A stretch of DNA of 64,000 nucleotides, from NCBI GenBank assembly GCA_020746875.1, contig JAGTJL010000005.1, positions 2,294,001 through 2,358,000 on the forward strand, read 5' to 3'. Shown piece by piece: positions 50,186 through 61,400 of this stretch (positions are counted from its first letter, which is position 1; every line of letters begins with the position of its first letter). The position numbers were made by a program, and so were the translations under genes. This stretch comes from Rhexocercosporidium sp. MPI-PUGE-AT-0058. Taxonomy: Eukaryota; Ascomycota; Leotiomycetes; Helotiales. Below the pieces are notes generated by a model. It did no database searches. It saw nothing but the letters and a program-made list of their open reading frames with translations, and was not told the origin of the DNA.

Positions 50186-50615
50186 GATTCGATTGATCGC
50201 CTTCCTGGCGGATTAGGTTGAGCATGCTGAGATTGTTTTCGTTAGTGGAGCTCAAGAGTGGGAGGGTGTTCGTGAGATTACTAAATCAATGCCCCGGCGA
50301 ATATTTACCCCGCAGGCCGCAGGAGGGCATTTAATTTCTGCCCGCCGCATTATTTTATTTGATCTCCAAAGTAAATACAGGCTTTTAATCAACAGATAGA
50401 ATATAGTAGATTATGAAGGTGAATGGTTAAGGTTTTGTTGATGTGCACATGAGAGACAATGGGAAGGTTTATGTCACGGAAATGGGTAGTGGGCATTTCA
50501 TGAAATTTGCCATTAAACCGATCATGCTGTAGATATGACGTTTCACTGTGGATTTAACACCCGACTCATGTTGGCTTCCTATCCTTCTCTAGAGCGCTTT
50601 AGTGTCCCCTGGAAT
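50186..50615. other. Short intergenic region
   Basis: Promoter side of the regulator (minus strand) and 3' side of the alpha-galactosidase. No gene seen. Confidence 0.5.
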
Positions 50616-52318
50616 TTACAACTCCTCGTGCTGTTGCTTTTCCTCTACCTTGTCTGTCGCTACATTTTCCTTCCTCACGTCTCTGTTTGGACTTCGAAGC
50701 CTAAAGATCTCGATGGAGTGTTTCTTGACCCTTGTATTCAGTGTCCCATGAGGAGCCACCGTTCCAATTTTCGTACCAAGTAGCCGGGAGTCTCCATTCA
50801 TGATGCCAAGTTCGTACGGGACTTCAGTTGAGTTGTACAAATCCAACCCAGCAAACAATGCTCGCCGGGACTCTGGCGAAGCTTCCAATATCTTGAGTGC
50901 ATCTCCCTCATCCATTCGATTAGCCCATAGGTCATAAACGTCCCATTCTTCTTCCACCTGAGGAGCTTTCCCAGCTTCTCGAATGAATATTTCCTTGAGG
51001 CTTGCTCTCATTTCCACGTCTTCGTTTGCCGCATTTAGGAATCCAACGACCTGGTCACCGCCGAACAGCTTCCCGCTCCAAATTTGAATTTCACCTTGAC
51101 CATACTCGTCCTTTGCGACAGAAGTGCTGCGAAGGATTCTGATGGCAGATTTGGCAAGAGGATCCTGGTTGATCGCGATGACTGCGGGGTTGTTGAGAAT
51201 TGTGAGAGCGCTTGGCGAGAGAGCCCTTAGGTCATTACCCATGAGCAATGGAGAATTTAGCATGGCCCACATGGAGAAGTGAGCCTTGTACTGTGAAAGT
51301 TTTATTAGTTTCCTTACGATGATTTGGACTTCTTGGAGCTAACCTCATCGTCCGACATCCCGCCATTTCCAACCTCAAGCATATCCATATCTGCCCAAGC
51401 ACCTGGCTTGCTCCGATCGGCATATGGAGCAAGTCGGTTAATGATATTCAGAACAGAACAATGCTTTCCTGGCGCAATGCACATGGGGTCCGATGGGTTG
51501 TCACAGCTACACAAGTCATCCGGACGAGTGAAGAAGTCGTAAACATCCCCCGACATCCGATAAGAGTTTGCAATAGCCGTTGCCCACTGAAGAAATTTAG
51601 TATGAGAACTGTTAAGAAGAGAGTTTCCATACGGCATGAGTATAATCCTCGCCCCAACTGCAAAGACTGTATAGAATTGGCCGCCCGGTTGCATTCAGAG
51701 CTTTCCACATGACTTCATACCTCTGGTATGAAATCAAGGGGGTTCCAAATCGGCCTTTGTTGAAGCAATTATCGTACTTAAGGTAGTCAACACCCCATTG
51801 AGCAAAAACTTTCGCATCGTTTGTCTCATAATCCAGAGATCCCGCTAAGCAATGTAAGTGTTGAGGAGTGAGGGAAATCGAGTCCAGAACTTACGATATC
51901 TTGCACAAGTCATCTCGCCTGCGCTTGAGTACATGCCAAAGAGCAACCCCATGTCATGTATACGATCCGACACATACTTCATTCCGTTTGGAAACTTGAT
52001 TGGATCTGCAACAAGCATATCGTCGGTATCTCGTGCCATTGATGCCCAACAGTCGTCAAGAACAACATAATTATATCCCACATCACGTAAACCGGAGTCG
52101 ATCAAAATCTGAGCAGTGTCTAGTAGCAGGGCTTCAGATACATCACAGCCCAATGCATTCCAATTATTCTGTGTGTGCTCAGTCAGCAAGCAATGAAAAG
52201 GTTCAAGCGAAAATATTTGTTCACTGACCCAGCCTAACTGTGGAACTCTTGCCAAACCATTGTTGACAGCAAAGACATGACCAAGAAGGACAACCAAGAC
52301 TATTGCAATGTGGAACAT
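50616..52318 (-). CDS. Secreted alpha-galactosidase, GH27
   Basis: Five exons (52229-52318, 51895-52168, 51633-51844, 51344-51586, 50616-51290) give 497 residues. The ATG at 52318 opens a clear signal peptide ([16 protein letters not shown]). GH27 marks: [17 protein letters not shown] at the barrel start, [26 protein letters not shown] with the nucleophile Asp, [34 protein letters not shown] with the acid/base Asp, and [18 protein letters not shown]. The C-terminal beta domain runs to the end. The enzyme removes terminal alpha-galactose from melibiose, raffinose or galactomannan outside the cell. The frame is intact. It lies divergent from a dead alpha-glucoside-type transporter. Confidence 0.93.
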
Positions 52319-53473
52319 GATGCCGAGTACGGCTACAATGATGAGACCGCTTTTGCCTGCGATGGGGTGAGTCGCACGCAAGTATGAAAACAGTTCCGGT
52401 CTTTGTCAAACCAAATGTGCGTGGGGTTTTCATGTGAAGGATTTGCTGCAACTTACCTCTGGTTTGGTGTTCAAAGTTTGAGATACTGCACAGTTCTCCG
52501 CTTGTAAAGACAATCACATATGATAATCAAAGAATCTGTATGATCTCACGACACTGAAAATAGAGGTAGACTGGTTGTTGGTACTTCAAGCTGTAACTTT
52601 GATAAAACATCAGAAGGGAAAATTACAGGTTGTATTTACACGGTTAATCAACAACAATTCCCATGTATCAGATGATGTGGTACTACTGCTTACTCATGCA
52701 GGCACAAGCCAATGAATTTTACTTCATCCCGATTGCTGTGCTTCTAGGAAAGGATTATAAAAATCCCACTCTTGCAAATGTAATGAAGTAGTTCTTTCTG
52801 GCAAGGGTCTCCCTAGCTTCTTGGTTGCTTGGCATATTTGCAATGCCCTAAATGCCACTGACGGCCAACATCAACCTGAAAACCGGGTCAAATGTTTTCT
52901 ATTTCAATTAAGAGACTGCGAAAATTTCTCTCGATCCCAAGGATAAGAAGCAGAAACGCAACACACCAATCAAACCGTTTTTATTCCGCATATCTTGGAA
53001 GCAGCCAAGTTCCAAAGAGGCGTAAAACCAAGTCTCTCTTCACCCCGCATCTCAATCTCGAAACTAGCGCTGAGACTACGGAATAAAAACCAATCAGATA
53101 AATCTCATTCCGCTGCAAATTAGTGACGACTAGAGACTCTTCGCCGGATATGTCACATTCGAAGTTATCCCTGTGCGATCTCCACACTAACCTCCCGTCA
53201 CCCAACTAGAAGCCTGTCAAAAAAGTGGAACTCCGCGGCGAGACTTTCTGTGTATATTGTCTGTGGCCTTATCAGTACATAATCTTTTCGATGCCCGAAG
53301 TTTTGATAAGATCTCGTCGATCGTTGCTAGAGTGCTGTAGCTTCCCGAACTCTGGTAGGAACTCCCGTAGTCTGTGGTACCTACGCCTGCTATATCAGTC
53401 AAAGTCTTACAGAATTCCTGACCTTCAACGCAAATTATTCTCCACATTCTTCTCGCAACTCAATAAACTCGGA
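52319..53473. promoter_or_regulatory. Divergent intergenic region, alpha-galactosidase and MFS relic
   Basis: About 1.15 kb between two head-to-head 5' ends. No gene supported. It may have been a shared control region while the transporter was alive. Confidence 0.4.
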
Positions 53474-53961
53474 ATGGCAGATATCGACGATAAGCCGGAC
53501 TCGGCGAACCATGTGGAAGCAGTCAACGAGACTTTCAGTAAAGCTCTCATAGCGAATGCTGCTGTCGGTTCAGACCTCGAGCACGAACTGGCTCCATGGG
53601 CTGCAATCAAGACCTACCCAATGACGGTTTTCTGGTGTCTCATGGTCTCCATGTGTGTAGTCATGGTCAGTACTCACAATTGCTCAACTATCCATGAAAT
53701 TGTTAACATTTCCTAGGAAGAATACGATCTCATCCTGATCGGAAACTTCTACGCCTATCCAGCATTCGCAAAGAAATACGGAAAATACGTCCCCGAAACT
53801 GGCAACTATCAACTCACTGCACCATGGCAAGTAGCCCTCGGAAATGCCTCTGGTATCGGAGCTTCCTTCGGGGTTCTTGCGAATGGCTACCTGGTGGATA
53901 TTTTTGGGAAGAAGAAACTCCTGCTATATACTCTTCTTGTACTATCTTGCTTCATCACCAT

Positions 53962-53992
53962 CACCAGTGGGTGTCCGAATTCGTCACGCACC
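53962..53992 (+). repeat. Left terminal inverted repeat of the MITE-like element
   Basis: 31 bp, exact inverted match to 54380-54410. Confidence 0.95.
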
Positions 53993-54379
53993 GCCTAAAA
54001 TTAGGCGAGAACACACCTAAACTCGTCCTTTTCAGGCCCTTGGAAAGATACAACTACTAATAAAAATAAAATAAAAATTATGGCTCTTGTTATTTCGCAG
54101 TTTGCAATAAAAATCTAATTTACTAGCTCCAAATAAGTCTGTTTATTAAATAGTAATAGGTTGATTTAGACTTTACTTACAAATTCCTTATGATATTCCC
54201 TGCAAAAACAAGTATCTTTGAATAACTATTTAACACTCTTATATGCTACTCCGAAACTCTGGGAAATAATAGAATACAGGTTAACATATATTTGCAAAAA
54301 TGAAGTACTAATATACCTCTGTTTATTAATTAATTATAATTTTTCAAACAGTGGATTATTTGGTGAGGTTCGGCTTACG

Positions 54380-54410
54380 GGTGCGTGACGAATTCGGACA
54401 CCCACTGGTG
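54380..54410 (-). repeat. Right terminal inverted repeat of the MITE-like element
   Basis: 31 bp, exact inverted match to 53962-53992. Followed by CCAT, matching the left flank. Confidence 0.95.
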
Positions 54411-55966
54411 CCATGAATTTCAAGACAGATACAAAAGTGATTTTGCTCTTGGGTGAAATTTGTGTGGCCTGCCTTGGGTGTCTTCGCCACAACTGCAGCA
54501 GCATATGGATCTGAGGTTCTTCCGCTGTCGCTTTGAGTGTACATGACTTCCTATACCAACATGTAAGCTCGAAACTGTCAAGAAGTCTTTTTGCCAACGC
54601 TGACTAAAGTCTGGGTGCTTCATCATGGGCCAACTCATCGCAGCAGGAGTTCTATCTTCCCTCAGCACCCGAGACGATCAATGGGCATATCGCATCCCCT
54701 TCGCCCTCCAATGGGACTGGCCAGTCGTATTATCCCCATCCTATTATTCGCTCCCGAAAGTCCGTGGCATCTAGCTCGACACGGCAAACTCGAGGAAGCC
54801 GAGAAGTCACTTCGCCGTCTCGTCAAGAAGTCTGCTAACATCGATCCCAAGAAGACGCTTGCATACATCATCCATACCAACGACCTGGAACTTGAAATCC
54901 AGGCCCGAGCTTCTTACCTTGACTGTTTCAAAGGTGCTGAATTGAGGAGGACCGAGATTGCGTGTATGGCTTTTGCTGGCCAAGTGTTTGCAGGCTTGCT
55001 CTTCGCGTACAACTCGACGTATTTCTTCCAGCAGATCTTCCTAGACACCAAGGCCACGTACCGTATGAATGTTGGTGGAACTGGAATGGCTTTGGCAGCG
55101 ACTCTGATGTAGGTCTTCTCCTGTATATGGTCTCAGTTTTATACTGACTGATCAACCTAGTGCGTGGTTTGCCGTAATGCCATACGTTGGGCGGAGAACC
55201 AACTACCTCTGGGGCATGGGAGCCATAAGAACCATCCTCTTCCCCATCGGCTTCCTGAATATCAAGGCTGGGGACGGCAAAATAATCATCACCCAAGCGG
55301 CCCTGACTTTGATCTGGACTTTTATCTTTCAACTCTCAGCGGGGCAGCTCGGCTGGGCCTTACCAGCTGAAGTTGGATCTACGAGACTACGCCAGAAAAC
55401 CATCTGCCTTGCCCGTGATGCATACTACATCATAAACTTCGTCGCTCAAACACTGGAGCCATACTTTCCGAACCCCCGAGAATGGAATCTGAAAGGCTAC
55501 ACTGGATTCGTGTGGGGAGGTACTGCTTTGTTGACTTTCATCTGGGCTTACATCCGCCTGCCTGAGTCTAAGGACAGGACTTTTGGTGAGATTGATATCT
55601 TGTTCGCTAACAAGGTGCCGGCAATAAATTTTGCAAAGTACAATACCGATCTATATAATGAGAGCACGCCTGTTGTGGAGGAAGTCAGGACTTAAACCAG
55701 AGTGCTTCACTTGTCCTGTAGATTGGCGTAGATTTCTCACTTCACAGTACATCAAATTTTGAATCGATTGAGCTCATAATCTTCATCTGTTCTCAACAGC
55801 CTTTGTTTCCCTACATATTTTCCAGAAGACTCCTGTTATTCATAATTGAATCAAGGATGGTCAGTCTGAGGCACCCAGTTACCGTTTGAAAATGACACTC
55901 GAAACATACGAATAAGAGAGGAGATGGAATGTTAACATGGGTTGTCAAATGACCATTAATTCAAAT

Positions 55967-58069
55967 TTACAACGCCCTCGACATAGTCCCAATAGACTCT
56001 TCCGACATGGTCCAAGTAGGAAGTCCATTTTCTGGTGTCCTCGAGGTTGCCGAGCCCCTCGTGGGAAGAACCACTCCTCTCAAATTACCTCCAAGCCATC
56101 TCTGCACAGCCATAAACCCCTTCAGGGTCGCCATCACCGTCTCGCCATCTATCAATCCCATTGCCATTATAGTCGCAGGAGTCAAAGCTTTGAAAAACCT
56201 TCCCTCGGGTTTATCTCTAGCAAATGGGTTTGCCACTAACAGTATCCAGAGAAAGATGCCCGGAATCTGCTTCCATCGCGGAAGTGGTACTCGCCACATG
56301 GTGACCCAGAGATCTTGCAGCATATGAGGTGTACATGCCATTGAGAGTGGGGTTTTTGTGATGATTGCTGAACTGTATATTATGGCTGCCGCACGACAGG
56401 CTCTGGAAAGGAAATCTTCAGGCAAGAACGTGTTGGCATCGGGGGATGAGATGAGTCTCTGATGAATCGAGTGAATGCCTGCTAGAATTTTGTCTCGCGT
56501 AGATAAGGGAAAGTCATTCTCTAGCAGGGCTAGAACTGAAATAGTCAACAATCTCGCATCGTCGAGAATTCTAGCGGTTTCGATACTGTTGTTTTGGACG
56601 GTAATGGTGTCGATGAAAGGGATATGCGACCGAAGGATTGGATTGTCGAGCTCCAAGGGAAAAGAGGCAAGAGCTGGAGCAGGCTGTGCTCGAACGTTGG
56701 TTTCCAGAAACAGTTCACATTCATAAGTACATGCAATTTGGTAGTCGGTCCTGTATGGTAAGCTTTGGTTCTGGAGACGACGGGAATCTCGTACCTCAGA
56801 AGCATTTTTCTTAGAAGACCAAAATTGACATTGTCAATCCCTCCTCTCGATTCGATCATGTCCCGAAGACCTCGCATATGAGCCATCGTACTTCTCTGAT
56901 CCGAGTAAATTGCCTGGATCTGAACTTAGCATAATTATCACCTGGACAACCAGGGCGGTCTCATACTTCGTTTGACGCCAGGGACATGACCGCTGCGATA
57001 GATTCATCGCTAATGCAGTTACGGTGTCTGCCGATGTGCTCATTTATCAGTGCAATCAGTCTAACTTTGGAAGACATCGCATCCACCGACTTCTCAACGT
57101 TTAAATTCCTCGTCGCGGCTTGAAAGCAAGCAGCCGATAGAATTGCAGCATGTATCGCTATTGGAGAATGTATGACGAATGACAGCCACTGGCTGGTTAC
57201 TTTGCTAGGAGAGTTGTTTCCGTCTATAGATGATATGTATGGTGAAAGCCTCTGAGCAACTGTCTCTTATCAGCATAAGCATTGCAATCGCACTGGAGAT
57301 GTACGACTTACAGAAATGGAATAATCGGCCGTGACGTCCTGCAGGCTCTATGGGTAAGATACCTAGGGGATTCATTGCTACACTATAGCCATCTACGGCC
57401 AGTCTGTATCCGCATTCTTTGTGGTGTTCTGGGTATGGATAATACTGGCCAGACCGAATTGCAGCCACAACATCTTGATCAGAAGTGTTCTCGTCCGGAT
57501 ATTTGTCTTTATTAATTCTTCCACGATTCAAGGAAATATGATGAGATCCAGCTGGCTGTGCCTGATTGGAAAGCGAAGGGAAGAATTCTGAATCCTGTGG
57601 CTGTGGATGTGGAAACACATATTGAAGCTCCGGCTCGAGGGGGCTTTCCAACTCAGATATTGGATAGAGAGTCCCGAAAGTTTCCTCCTGTGAATCTTCG
57701 AGTTTGGTCTCAATGATAGTCAGATCGATGATGCTTTCTTTGTATTTTGACAATGTCCTACATCTAATTAGTACTGGCCCAATTTGCTATCTCCCTATTT
57801 GTGAGACTTAGTACAAACCTGAAACTGTCATAAATACAAGGTACCTGCGGATATCTTCTCGCGCAATTGTTACACGCTGTGTTTTTGGCTTGATTACACT
57901 GACGGGAATCTGTCATCAGCCACCTCATCACGACAATGGACGTTTCAAAGAAGTACAAACGCACCTTTTGTTTTCGTCTTCTACACTCGGTGCATGAGGT
58001 TGAGGATCGTTGACGAGTCCGGATCTCCTTCTGCGTGTTATCGGACGTGACCCTCTGTTTGGCCTCCAT
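55967..58069 (-). CDS. Zn2Cys6 regulator with Fungal_trans_2 domain
   Basis: Six exons (57965-58069, 57819-57898, 57312-57757, 56967-57259, 56795-56913, 55967-56750) give 608 residues. An in-frame ATG at 58153 would add 28. The zinc cluster CTECRRRKQK, then CNQAKNTACNNCARRYPQVPC, is split by the first intron. An acidic linker follows, then the Fungal_trans_2 (PF11951-type) region: VTSQWLSFVIHSPIAIHAAI, ALINEHIG, AIYSDQRSTMAHMRGLRDM, MLLRTDYQIACTYECELFL and PFIDTITV. Many members control metabolic clusters. It is convergent with the dead alpha-glucoside transporter, which it may once have regulated (inference). The frame is intact. Confidence 0.88.
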
Positions 58070-58748
58070 GCTTGAGATATTTCGATATTGTAAAATTGAC
58101 GACACACATTGCTTGCCATTTTCTGGTGATGCATCACACAGGGTTTTATGCACGAGGTTACACAGAAAGCTGAGTCTGCAAGGGATCGATTTTGGACAAA
58201 AATGGTTTAGGGAGTGGGTACCAACAGCTCGAGGCTAGGGAAGCGTGCGAAGCCGAACCATTGATGAAAAGAGCCTCGGCGTCCTATACATCGAACAAGT
58301 GATTCGAGGGGACAAAGGCGTCGCTACTGGTCTTTAGATCTCGCAAACACCACAAGTTCTCATTCCAGCAAAACCACTCTCCTCACTACGCTTTATTGTA
58401 AAGCTCGAACCCAGCTCAAGCAATGGGACAACCTCGATATCGAAGCCAGAGACATAAGGGCAAATGAATCTCCTGATACTGTACTCCTTAGCTCCAAAAT
58501 TGATAAGACTAGGAGAACTTTAGTCAGGTGGCTGTAAATTTTGTACCACAGTTGCGGTCTGCTGCCTGCGCTGGTGTGCGGGATTCTCCGTTTGAGGCAG
58601 TGTTGGAAACGTGGAGCCGAGGACCATTAGGTTGAAGAGTAATGTTGGATATCCAAGCTTGTATTTCCAACATGTGAAATGGATCAACTGGTACGAACAG
58701 AAATCAACTTTAGCTAAGCTAATAAATTCTTTGCTTGAGATTCTATCC
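58070..58748. other. Intergenic, no supported gene
   Basis: 5' side of the Zn2Cys6 regulator and 3' side of the dienelactone hydrolase. Only short ORFs. Confidence 0.5.
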
Positions 58749-59702
58749 CTACAACCAATCGCTAAACCACTCCACGGCCCCCTTGAAAGCTCTTTCCTTC
58801 GCCAACCTCACCTCCTTAATACTCAAATCCCCACGAACACTAAAGCCGTGCTCCGTTCCACTGAACACAGTACTTATCCAAGTAGCTCCAACCGAGGTCA
58901 ACACATCTTCAGTCTGTCGTCGTTTGTCTGGCGGCAGTATATCATCTTTCTCCGCAGCATACATAGCGAGCTTCTTCCCTTTTCCCAGCTTCTCAACTTC
59001 TTCCATGGTGAAGAATGATGGATGATTGACGACCCCCACATCGATGATTCCGCAACCCATCAAGCGGATTATATATCGTCCTCCAAAGCAATATCCGACT
59101 CCGCCAATCCTCACGCCCTTACCGTATGTGTCGTGGATGTACTTGACGATACGAGTCAGAATTGGATCAGTGACAGGTGGTTCATGTCGCATCTTCCATT
59201 CTTCGAACGCCTTAGGAGTTTCCTCAACCCACAACGGAGGCTTTACAAGCGGCCACACATCTGAGTTCTCCGCATCAACTTTCAGTGGGACCTCCAGACC
59301 TCGATTCTCAAAGTTCGGATGGTTTTTATCATCTGTCCAAGGTACCGTGGCTCCCAGTGGATAGCTTGGCGAGACGCCTTTTGGAAGTCGACTCTGACCA
59401 GCGAACTGATCTGGTACAAAGACATCGCAGTTGAGATGTGATGCAAAGGAGTCCGCTAGAAGCTGAGCATTGGGTAGGTATATCCCGTGCGCTTCAGTCA
59501 GGAATAAGATGACTCTTTTTAGATCCTCGTCAGGTTCATTTGAGGTTCGTACCTCGGAGTCCTCTGAAGTTAGACTTAGCTGCAAACCCCGAGATACGTA
59601 GGTCTCGATTCCGTCGACGCTGATGATTTTCCCTTTTGACTTGCCCTCCCAAATGGGACTTGACGAAGATGAATCGCAGCACGGGTGGAGAGCTTCAGTC
59701 AT
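58749..59702 (-). CDS. Dienelactone hydrolase family protein
   Basis: Single-exon frame of 317 residues from the ATG at 59702. Alpha/beta-hydrolase of the dienelactone hydrolase (PF01738) type. GVGYCFGGRY carries the nucleophile Cys in the G-x-C-x-G-G elbow, EKDDILPP the Asp, and GTEHGFSVRG the His. The start of the fold is VILFLTEAHGIYLPNAQLLAD. The first 30 residues include CCDSSSS and no signal peptide, so the protein is cytosolic. The classic reaction opens the lactone ring of dienelactones made from aromatic compounds, but many fungal members have unknown substrates. It is head-to-head with the TauD gene and close to a maleylacetoacetate isomerase gene, consistent with a small catabolic cluster. 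Confidence 0.92.
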   Translation of the reverse strand: MTEALHPCCDSSSSSPIWEGKSKGKIISVDGIETYVSRGLQLSLTSEDSEVRTSNEPDEDLKRVILFLTEAHGIYLPNAQLLADSFASHLNCDVFVPDQFAGQSRLPKGVSPSYPLGATVPWTDDKNHPNFENRGLEVPLKVDAENSDVWPLVKPPLWVEETPKAFEEWKMRHEPPVTDPILTRIVKYIHDTYGKGVRIGGVGYCFGGRYIIRLMGCGIIDVGVVNHPSFFTMEEVEKLGKGKKLAMYAAEKDDILPPDKRRQTEDVLTSVGATWISTVFSGTEHGFSVRGDLSIKEVRLAKERAFKGAVEWFSDWL

Positions 59703-60168
59703 GGCTCTAGAAGACTACTTTCGATGTTTAAAGGACAAATACAGGGAATTTTCAATACTTATCTACTTGGGAACCAGGACAAGGCTACGCCCTTCTCATG
59801 GCATTCGGCGCAACGCTCCCATTGCTGACCGAGGATCCGATGACCCTGCTGCCTCATCGTGATTGGAGCTTAAGTATAAGTTGAGATTCTGAAGTCCCGT
59901 CATATCTTTAAGAGAACAGTTCATCATATGTGTACAGGAGATGCTCCACCATGAAATCAAGGAGTGCTTATTATTCCGAAGCTTGACAGGGTAGATTTCC
60001 CCAAGGATCCCTCATGCTCCTCCCCGCACCTTTGTGGGGCCTCTCCCCGAGAACAACAAAGACTGATAACTACACGTTGCATCCGCAGGGCTATATCTAC
60101 TGATGAAGAATCTCTGAAAAGAGATAAATCACCAAATATTATTTCATTCCTACAAGAATAACCACACA
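59703..60168. promoter_or_regulatory. Divergent promoter region, dienelactone hydrolase and TauD dioxygenase
   Basis: 466 bp between two head-to-head ATGs. Probably contains both promoters. No specific site can be named with confidence. Confidence 0.45.
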
Positions 60169-61272
60169 ATGCCAGGTCGTCTCACAGAACCCAACTTCAA
60201 ACACATCACAACTAAAGAACTCCACTCCACCTTTGTAGCCGAAATCCAAGGGGTAGATTTCTCAAAACCCGTGGAGCCAGGAGTATTTTCTGAGATTTAT
60301 GCTGCGTTGGCAAAAGTAAGATCTTTTTTCTCTCATCTGCGAAGTTTTATCGCTCAAACCATGTTGCTTACCAACGAGTAGTATGGAGTATGTGTCTTCA
60401 GAGCTACAGGCTTAGACGATACTCGACATGTTGAGTTCTCTCGTCTTTTTGGCGAGTTGGATGATATCAAACCGTATCTGACTGGGGGAGGAAAGCCAAA
60501 TTTCCCTATCTTGAACTTTTTGATGCTGGGAATTTGGATGAGAATGGAGATGTGATTGGTGTTGATAGTCAGAGAGCACATTACAATAAAGTATGTTGTT
60601 CCTGTACTTGCATCTCACTCAAGCAAAGTATTCCTGGTGATTTTTTTTTGCAACGTTTCAGTGTCAGGAAGCAAAGAAAGCAGCAGTTGACAAAACAATC
60701 AGGGAAACGGCCTCTGGCATGTCGACTCCTCCTTCAATCCTCGCCGAGCATCTTACTCCCTCCTATTAGCACACAGTATCCCACCCCCAGGCAGTGGCGG
60801 CTCAACCTTCTTCGCAGACACACGAACCGCCTATGACACCCTCCCTTCCCCTTTAAAAACCGAGCTCGACACAAATGACTACATCGCCGCACATTCCCTA
60901 TTCCACTCCCGTAAACTCGGTTCTCCAACATACTTCTCCGACCTCGATCCACTAGCCCATAAAATGACCCGCCACAAGATCCTCCAAACACATGAACCGA
61001 GCGGGAGGAAGAACTTGTATATTGCTAAGCATGCACATCATATCGAGGGCGTGAGTGCGGAGAAGAGTGAGCAGATTTTGGAGGGATTGATTGATTGGGC
61101 GACGAGGAAGGAGGGGGTATGTGAGGTACTATGGGAGCAGGAGGGCGATTTGGTGATTTGGGATAATACTTGTGTCATGCATAGGGCGGGTGGAGGGAGT
61201 TTTGAGGGGGTTTATAAGAGGGATATGAGGAGGACTACGGTCCATGATGCGAGTTCTACTGCTTGGGGTTGA
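60169..61272 (+). CDS. TauD/TfdA-type alpha-ketoglutarate-dependent dioxygenase with apparent frameshift
   Basis: Three exons, 60169-60315, 60382-60590 and 60703-61272. The family uses Fe(II), oxygen and 2-oxoglutarate to hydroxylate substrates such as 2,4-D or sulfonates. Seen: AEIQGVDFSKPV near the start, YGVCVFRATGLDD, HVEFSRLFGELDDI, then AHYNKGNGLWHVDSSFNP with the HxD iron ligands, and VIWDNTCVMHRAGGGSF with the distal His and the Arg that binds oxoglutarate. In exon 2, reading changes frame between GGGKP (about 60493) and YLELFDAGNLDENG, as if one base were missing near 60496. This could be a real inactivating deletion or a sequencing error. The rest is undamaged. Confidence 0.85.
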
Positions 61273-61400
61273 ATGATAGGGATGAGGTTAAGCAGGGGTT
61301 CGCGATGACTTCTTGAGTTCTGAGAGGAGGGTCCTGAAAATGAAGAATTAAGAAGTGTGAAAGTCGATTACAATGACCTTGAATCCCAACTCTTCACACC

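Larger units (their letters stand above)
53962..54410. mobile_element. 449-bp MITE-like element with 31-bp perfect terminal inverted repeats
   Basis: The left end (53962-53992, CACCAGTGGGTGTCCGAATT...) is the exact reverse complement of the right end (54380-54410) over 31 bp. CCAT precedes the left end (53958-53961) and follows the right end (54411-54414), as expected for a 4-bp target duplication. Deleting the element plus one CCAT joins TGC TTC ATC AC and C ATG AAT TTC in frame, giving CFITMNF within the transporter. The interior is AT-rich and has no coding capacity. A small hairpin (CGCCTAA/TTAGGCG, 53992-54007) sits at the inner edge of the left repeat. The superfamily is uncertain. Confidence 0.9.
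53474..55695 (+). pseudogene. MFS sugar (alpha-glucoside permease-like) transporter, inactivated
   Basis: Starts ADIDDKPDSANHVEA; exon 1 is 53474-53665 and exon 2 starts at 53717 with EEYDLILIGNFYAYPAFAKKYG, the first-helix signature of maltose/alpha-glucoside permeases. At 53962 a 449-bp repeat element interrupts helix 2-3. Beyond it come TKVILLLGEI, ATTAAAYGSEVLPLSL (shifted, then TGA where CGA would give Arg), an intron, and FAPESPWHLARHGKLEEAEK in yet another frame. The last part is open: FNSTYFF-type AYNSTYFFQQIF, PYVGRRTNYLWGMG, LPAEVGSTRLRQKT, and IRLPESKDRTFGEIDILF to the stop at 55695. There are at least two frameshifts and one stop besides the insertion. Live relatives import alpha-glucosides with protons. 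Confidence 0.88.

Noticed and set aside
52001..52318. An upstream first exon for the alpha-galactosidase from about 52517
   Set aside because: That frame starts with GTG and lacks an ATG; the internal ATG at 52318 directly opens a good signal peptide.
53962..54410. Treating the transporter interruption as a long intron
   Set aside because: It has 31-bp perfect inverted ends and a CCAT duplication instead of GT..AG ends, and fungal introns here are under 190 nt.
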